A DNA stretch of 10,411 bases from Anaerolineae bacterium (GTDB lineage Bacteria; Chloroflexota; Anaerolineae; Anaerolineales; Villigracilaceae). This document shows positions 7,094 through 10,411 of this stretch, piece after piece. Below the pieces are notes generated by a model. That model had not been told where the DNA came from and searched no databases. It saw only the letters and a program-made list of their open reading frames with translations. Every line of letters starts with the position of its first letter. Position 1 is the first letter of the stretch. Location: NCBI GenBank assembly GCA_003484265.1, contig DNDO01000180.1:1089-11499 (forward strand). Direction: 5' to 3'. Made by a program: the position numbers and the translations under genes.

Positions 7094-8392
7094 TTACTTC
7101 TTAACTTCCTTCACAATTTCAGCATAGACATTCAACGTCTCATCGATATCCGCATCGGAATGCTCGTAGCAAAGGAACCAGGGTTCACGGGCGTCGTGGT
7201 CAGGCATCACGCCTTTTTCGATGGCTTTCTCGGTAAGATGCAGATTCAAGTTGCGGTCACTTTGAGTCCATTCGCGTTGGTTGGTCACTTTGTCGAGACC
7301 GATTGAAAACGAGAACATTGCAGGATAGCCTGTGATCGCCACGGGAATATCATTCTCTTCAAAGATATCTTTTAACCCGTCCATCAGGCGTTGTCCACGA
7401 TTCTCGATGGTTTTGAGGATGGGCTTCTCTTTGAGCAGTTTCAGTGTCGCATATGCGGCGGCTACACCGGGTTTATTGTTCGTGTACGTCCCGCCGATCG
7501 CAACCCCATCGCCAATAATGGACATGATCTCTTTTTTACCGCCGAACGCTGCAACAGGGTAGCCGTTCCCGAGGGCTTTGGCATACGTGACCAGGTCCGG
7601 TTTGATGCGGTAGTATTCCTGCGCTCCGCCGTTCGCGATGCGGAATCCAGTTTTAACTTCATCCAGAATGAATACACATCCATGTTCCTCTGTTCTCTGA
7701 CGAATGAGTTCAAGAAATCCATCCAGTGGATTGATCGCCGCGCAATTTCCCTGACATGGTTCGGTGATAACAGCCGCTATCTGATCCCCGTATGAATGCA
7801 TGACGCGCTCGAAACCTTCCACGTCGTTGAACGGAAGAGTGATGATGAATTCACGCATGGACTTGGGGATACCAGAAGATGCCGGGACAGGGATTGGACT
7901 GCGGGCGTTGCCATAAGATTCGGCGGGCGCATAGGTTGACCATAATGTGTGGTCATGCATCCCATGATAATTACCTTCGAACTTCAATATGATATCCCGC
8001 CCAGTGTATGCACGCGCCACACGAATCGCGTGCATGGTGGACTCAGTACCCGAACACGCCAGGCGCACCATCTCGATGGCAGGTGACATTTCCACGATCA
8101 TTTCGACAACTTCGACTTCGAGCTCGCTGGTCATGGCAAAAAGAATCCCTTTTTGGATCTCTTCGATTACTTTTTGATCCACTTCATTGAATGAATGTCC
8201 GAGGATAATGGGTCCGAATGCCATGCGGTAATCTATATATTTCGCCCCGTCTACATCCCAAAGATATGCCCCTTTAGCCTTCTGTACATAAGGTGTTATG
8301 CCATCTCCCCAATAACGGAAGTTCGAATTCACCCCCAGCGGGATGACGTCCTGAGCTCTTTTTTGCAGGGCGTGGGTCTTCGGACCAAACAT
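7094..8392 (-). CDS. HemL-like class III aminotransferase (glutamate-1-semialdehyde aminomutase fold)
   Basis: The 432-residue protein belongs to the glutamate-1-semialdehyde aminomutase branch of class III aminotransferases. Landmarks are PLGVNSNFRYWG (18-29), CSGTESTMHAIRVARAYTGR (113-132), KFEGNYHG (137-144), ITEPCQGN (209-216), FILDEVKTGFR with cofactor Asp244, GGAQEYY, and YAKALGNGYPVAAFGG with PLP Lys272. True HemL usually has DEVMTGFR and GKIIGGGMPVGAFGG (from memory), so the active-site wording differs. Several beta-amino acid transaminases also fall in this HemL-like group. With mmsA downstream, a beta-amino acid substrate is more likely than a role in tetrapyrrole synthesis; this is inference. 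The start at 8392 has TGGAGGA 6 bp upstream. It follows the regulator gene by 27 bp, so the two are probably co-transcribed. Confidence 0.85.
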   Translation of the reverse strand: MFGPKTHALQKRAQDVIPLGVNSNFRYWGDGITPYVQKAKGAYLWDVDGAKYIDYRMAFGPIILGHSFNEVDQKVIEEIQKGILFAMTSELEVEVVEMIVEMSPAIEMVRLACSGTESTMHAIRVARAYTGRDIILKFEGNYHGMHDHTLWSTYAPAESYGNARSPIPVPASSGIPKSMREFIITLPFNDVEGFERVMHSYGDQIAAVITEPCQGNCAAINPLDGFLELIRQRTEEHGCVFILDEVKTGFRIANGGAQEYYRIKPDLVTYAKALGNGYPVAAFGGKKEIMSIIGDGVAIGGTYTNNKPGVAAAYATLKLLKEKPILKTIENRGQRLMDGLKDIFEENDIPVAITGYPAMFSFSIGLDKVTNQREWTQSDRNLNLHLTEKAIEKGVMPDHDAREPWFLCYEHSDADIDETLNVYAEIVKEVKK

Positions 8393-8419
8393 ATAGATTC
8401 CTCCAGAAAAAATTATTTG

Positions 8420-8917
8420 TTACTTAATGCCTTCTTTTTCAGCAAGCGCATCTACGATCCGTTCCGGCACCCTCCATTGATAAACATCCTTTATGATCAG
8501 CGGCACAATGGACGTGGTCGTTTTGCGGACGCCGGGAGTCTTCCTTACGACTTCCGTAATGAATTGATAAATCTCGCCTGTATCCTTCGCGACAATTTGA
8601 ATACTGACATCTGACTCCCCGATCCCGCAGGCGACATAGCTGACATTGTCGTACACTGCCATTTTTTTTGCGACCTCGAGAATACGGTCCGATTCCACTT
8701 CGAGCCAAACATCAGCAATTGAGGTCAACCCAAATGCCTGCGGTTTCGCAACCGCGCTAATCTGAATTATTTCATCATTAACCATACGGTCAATGCGATA
8801 ACGCACAGCGCGCTCGGATATATTCCCAATACGGCGCGCAATTTCAGATGCGGGCTTTCTACCGTCTTCAAGAAGGATATTGACGATTTTTACATCCGTT
8901 TTGTCGAAATTATACAT
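8420..8917 (-). CDS. Lrp/AsnC-family transcriptional regulator
   Basis: This 165-residue protein is a typical feast/famine regulator. The N-terminal winged helix-turn-helix covers about residues 4-55 (DKTDVKIVNILLEDGRKPAS, then EIARRIGNISERAVRYRIDRM), and an RAM effector-binding domain covers about 66-145, with the conserved turn ACGIGESDV at 96-104. Such proteins form dimers or octamers and respond to amino acids or related ligands. It is the first gene of the catabolic operon, 27 bp ahead of the HemL-like aminotransferase, and a strong promoter with an overlapping palindrome lies immediately upstream. Autoregulation and control of the downstream genes by a pathway amine or amino acid is the simplest reading. 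The ATG at 8917 lacks a good Shine-Dalgarno sequence, so translation may be weak. Whether it activates or represses cannot be read from the sequence. Confidence 0.9.
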   Translation of the reverse strand: MYNFDKTDVKIVNILLEDGRKPASEIARRIGNISERAVRYRIDRMVNDEIIQISAVAKPQAFGLTSIADVWLEVESDRILEVAKKMAVYDNVSYVACGIGESDVSIQIVAKDTGEIYQFITEVVRKTPGVRKTTTSIVPLIIKDVYQWRVPERIVDALAEKEGIK

Positions 8918-8945
8918 ATTTGCACTACATTATTTCCGAAATCAA

Positions 8946-8967
8946 CACTATTACTCAATAATAAGTG
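8946..8967. promoter_or_regulatory. Imperfect AT-rich palindrome over the operon -10 box, candidate operator
   Basis: CACTATTA (8946-8953) and TAATAAGTG (8959-8967) are mirror arms that pair with one inserted base, around a CTCAA centre. The palindrome covers the -10 box of the regulator promoter. AT-rich imperfect palindromes of this size fit Lrp/AsnC-type sites, so it may be the regulator's own operator. Confidence 0.4.
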
Positions 8968-8986
8968 TGTTCCTCGTCTAAGTCAA
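8958..8986 (-). promoter_or_regulatory. Sigma70-type promoter of the regulator-led catabolic operon
   Basis: On the minus strand, TTGACT (8981-8986) and TATTAT (8958-8963) are separated by exactly 17 bp, five of six consensus bases in each box. The predicted start, near 8951, leaves a leader of about 34 nt before the ATG at 8917. It is the best promoter in the minus-strand block and lies directly downstream of the stem-loop that closes the neighbouring gene. Confidence 0.72.
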
Positions 8987-9011
8987 GCTCACCTCATGTT
9001 GTCACCGTAAT

Positions 9012-9059
9012 TAAAGCGACTGCCTCAATCTCGACGAGAAGTTTAAGGCAGTCGCTTTA
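9012..9059 (-). terminator. Perfect 14-bp stem-loop, probable terminator of the small membrane protein gene
   Basis: TAAAGCGACTGCCT (9012-9025) and AGGCAGTCGCTTTA (9046-9059) are exact inverted repeats. The 20-nt loop holds a second small hairpin (TCTC/GAGA, 9029-9039). It begins 30 bp past the stop of the minus-strand gene at 9090-9431. On that strand the stem ends in CTTTAATTA, so the U-tract is short and interrupted; termination efficiency is uncertain. No gene runs into it from the left on the plus strand. It separates that gene from the promoter at 8958-8986. Confidence 0.65.
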
Positions 9060-9089
9060 GATTATGAAATGAAACCTATAATTAACTCA

Positions 9090-9431
9090 TCACTTACGCG
9101 CTGCGCGGCGAGTGTTATCTTCTATATCCAGGAATATCAATAGTCCTTTTGAGATTGCCTGCAGAGCAAAGAAATATAATATTCCCGGAATCGGTTCAGT
9201 AACATATGGCTTGAAGAACGAAAATAGATCCAGGAATGTCATCCCTTTGGTGATAAATAGCCCATTATAAAACTGGGCTAAGAACAGCAGCAGTGAAAGT
9301 ATCCAGGATACGACATACACTACGAGTATGATCCATCCAAGAACGTCGGCAGAACGGGAGATCCGCAGAACGCTGTCCCTGTCAAAGTATGCGCCGAGGA
9401 ATTTCTCTTGCTTTTTATACGATTCGCTCAT
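9090..9431 (-). CDS. Small two-helix membrane protein of unknown function
   Basis: I do not recognise this family. The chosen start at 9431 (MSESYKKQEKF, 113 aa) has a perfect GGAGG 5 bp upstream; an in-frame ATG at 9443 has no ribosome site. A charged N-terminus of about 29 residues (including AYFDRDSVLRISRSADV) precedes a long hydrophobic helix at about 30-54 (VLGWIILVVYVVSWILSLLL and beyond). A linker with aromatic residues follows (TFLDLFSFFKPYV), then a second helix at about 82-104 and a basic tail, DNTRRAARK. With two helices, both termini should be on the same side, probably the cytoplasm given the basic residues. The gene is divergent from glnS, from overlapping promoters, and is closed by its own stem-loop. 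It looks like a real gene because of the ribosome site and composition, but its role is unknown. Confidence 0.75.
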   Translation of the reverse strand: MSESYKKQEKFLGAYFDRDSVLRISRSADVLGWIILVVYVVSWILSLLLFLAQFYNGLFITKGMTFLDLFSFFKPYVTEPIPGILYFFALQAISKGLLIFLDIEDNTRRAARK

Positions 9432-9465
9432 TGAAGCCTCCATCCATATTATAAATCATCACGTT

Positions 9466-9474
9466 TGTTATAAT
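9466..9474 (+). promoter_or_regulatory. Extended -10 promoter for glnS
   Basis: TGTTATAAT at 9466-9474 is a perfect extended -10 element (TGn then TATAAT at 9469-9474). No good -35 box lies 16-18 bp upstream, which is common for extended -10 promoters. The transcript would start near 9481 and have a leader of about 88 nt before the glnS ATG. Confidence 0.5.
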
Positions 9475-9494
9475 TACCAAATAGTCTCTGTCAG
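9467..9494 (-). promoter_or_regulatory. Promoter for the small membrane protein gene, overlapping the glnS promoter
   Basis: On the minus strand, CTGACA (9489-9494) and TATAAC (9467-9472) are separated by 16 bp, five of six consensus bases in each. The predicted start near 9460 leaves about 29 nt to the ATG at 9431. The -10 box overlaps the glnS -10 on the other strand. Confidence 0.45.
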
Positions 9495-9496
9495 CT

Positions 9497-9530
9497 GGGT
9501 AGGATTTTGGGTGGGATCGGCAGGCTGAGG
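9497..9530 (+). other. G-rich segment in the glnS leader
   Basis: Seven runs of two or three G fall within 34 nt on the plus strand (9497-9499, 9502-9503, 9509-9511, 9513-9515, 9519-9520, 9523-9524, 9529-9530). A two-tetrad G-quadruplex is possible. Flanking TCAGC (9491-9495) and GCTGA (9524-9528) could instead form a closing stem. No T-box or known glutamine riboswitch motif is evident to me. Confidence 0.35.
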
Positions 9531-9568
9531 TCCAATAAAGAATGGAAATTCAAAATGAAGGAAAACGA

Positions 9569-10411
9569 ATGAGTTTAGAAAACACCAAACCCACAGATTT
9601 TATACGCGAGGCAGTTGCCGAAGACTTAAAGAGCGGACGCTTCAATTACGTCCGTACGCGCCTGCCTCCCGAACCAAACGGCTATCTCCACATCGGACAC
9701 GTTAAGGCGTTCATGATCGATTATCTCATCGCCAGGGAAAATGACGGTGAGTTGATCTTACGTTTTGATGATACAAACCCAACCAAGGAAGAAACCGAAT
9801 TTGTGGAAGCCATCATGGAAGACGCGCGCTGGCTTGGCATTGAATGGGTAAAAGTAACATATGCATCCGATTATTTTGATGAGCTATACGAGTGGGCAAA
9901 GAAGCTTGTTCTGATGGGCAAAGCGTATGTAGACGATCAAACTCCCGAGGAAGTGAGTGCCAACCGAGGGACATTGACTGAGCCTGGAAAAAATTCTCCC
10001 TACCGCGACCGCGACGTCGAAGAAAACATGGACCTGCTCGAACGAATGAAGGATGGCGAATTCCCTGACGGCTCGAGGATATTGCGTGCCAAAATAGATA
10101 TGGCTCACCCCAATATAACAATGCGCGACCCCGCCATGTATCGCATCATCCATCACCCGCCGCATCACCGCACGGGCGATAAGTGGAAGATCTATCCCAT
10201 GTACGATTGGGCACACGGTCAGAACGATTCAATGGAAGGCATCACGCATTCGTTGTGTTCATTAGAATACGAAAATCATCGACCTTTGTACGAATGGTTC
10301 CCCGAACAACTTGGCGTGTTCAAACCACGACAGATCGAATTCGCGCGACTCAACATGACCTACACAGTAATGAGCAAGCGCAAACTTCGCCGCCTGGTTG
10401 AGGACGGTCAT
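9569..10411 (+). CDS. glnS: Glutaminyl-tRNA synthetase (3' end beyond window)
   Basis: The enzyme charges tRNA-Gln with glutamine in the cytoplasm. The 281 codons present, translated by hand, cover the class I catalytic core. PPEPNGYLHIGHVKAF carries the HIGH motif at 41-44. RFDDTNPTKEE, RGTLTEPGKNSPYRDRDVEEN, LRAKIDMAHPNITMRDP, IYPMYDWAHG and EGITHSLCSLEY follow, and the KMSKS-equivalent reads VMSKRKL with MSKR at 268-271. GKNSPYRDR and VMSKRKL match E. coli GlnRS from memory, and separate it from glutamyl-tRNA synthetase. The anticodon-binding beta-barrels are missing because the window ends. I chose ATG 9569 (MSLENTKPTDF) because AAGGA lies 6 bp upstream. An in-frame ATG at 9542 would add nine residues but has no well-placed ribosome site. 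The gene is not functionally linked to the catabolic operon. Confidence 0.95.
   Translation, partial: MSLENTKPTDFIREAVAEDLKSGRFNYVRTRLPPEPNGYLHIGHVKAFMIDYLIARENDGELILRFDDTNPTKEETEFVEAIMEDARWLGIEWVKVTYASDYFDELYEWAKKLVLMGKAYVDDQTPEEVSANRGTLTEPGKNSPYRDRDVEENMDLLERMKDGEFPDGSRILRAKIDMAHPNITMRDPAMYRIIHHPPHHRTGDKWKIYPMYDWAHGQNDSMEGITHSLCSLEYENHRPLYEWFPEQLGVFKPRQIEFARLNMTYTVMSKRKLRRLVEDGH

Noticed and set aside
9542..9568. Earlier in-frame ATG for glnS at 9542
   Set aside because: The nine extra residues have no counterpart in GlnRS that I recall, and AAGGA is ideally spaced for the ATG at 9569.
9569..10411. Glutamyl-tRNA synthetase (gltX) as the identity of the right-end gene
   Set aside because: PGKNSPYRDR, THSLCSLEY and VMSKRKL match the glutaminyl enzyme rather than bacterial GltX.

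Overview
The window looks like a piece of a Chloroflexota chromosome, most likely class Anaerolineae. That placement is inference. It rests on moderate GC, the overall look of the proteins, and degenerate dispersed palindromes between genes (one of the GGTGGTTGAGTAGCC... type, one of the GTCATTGCGA...AAGCAATCTC type) that I associate from memory with such genomes. No rRNA or other decisive marker is present.

Positions 1-8917 are one long minus-strand gene block, read from right to left: an Lrp/AsnC-family regulator (8420-8917), a HemL-like class III aminotransferase (7094-8392), a second class III aminotransferase of the omega-amino-acid type (5667-6992), a CoA-acylating (methyl)malonate-semialdehyde dehydrogenase (4124-5590), a PatA-like putrescine/diamine aminotransferase (2687-4042), and the ATPase and two permeases of a polyamine-type ABC importer, PotA (1498-2598), PotB (575-1486) and PotC (1-578, cut by the window edge). 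Spacing is 11-101 bp, with a 4-bp ATGA overlap between potB and potC. A strong sigma70-type promoter (TTGACT-N17-TATTAT) lies just ahead of the regulator gene, with an imperfect palindrome over its -10. A weaker promoter candidate lies ahead of potA. No substrate-binding protein (PotD) is in the window; it may lie beyond position 1.

The genes suggest uptake of a diamine, polyamine or omega-amino acid, transamination by three different PLP enzymes, and conversion of malonate or methylmalonate semialdehyde to acetyl-CoA or propionyl-CoA. An aminoaldehyde dehydrogenase to connect putrescine or diaminopropane to the amino acid stage is not present, so beta-amino acids (beta-alanine, 3-aminoisobutyrate) are at least as plausible as substrates.

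The right end is a separate neighbourhood. A small two-helix membrane protein gene (9090-9431, minus) ends at a perfect 14-bp stem-loop (9012-9059) that separates it from the catabolic operon. It is divergent from glnS (9569 to the window end, plus; glutaminyl-tRNA synthetase, 3' end missing). The two divergent promoters appear to share overlapping -10 boxes around 9466-9474, and the glnS leader is unusually G-rich.

No intergenic stretch exceeds 300 bp. I see no tRNA, rRNA, CRISPR array, insertion sequence or phage gene. The catabolic enzymes belong to known families; what is unusual is their combination and the three different palindromic repeats in three consecutive intercistronic gaps.
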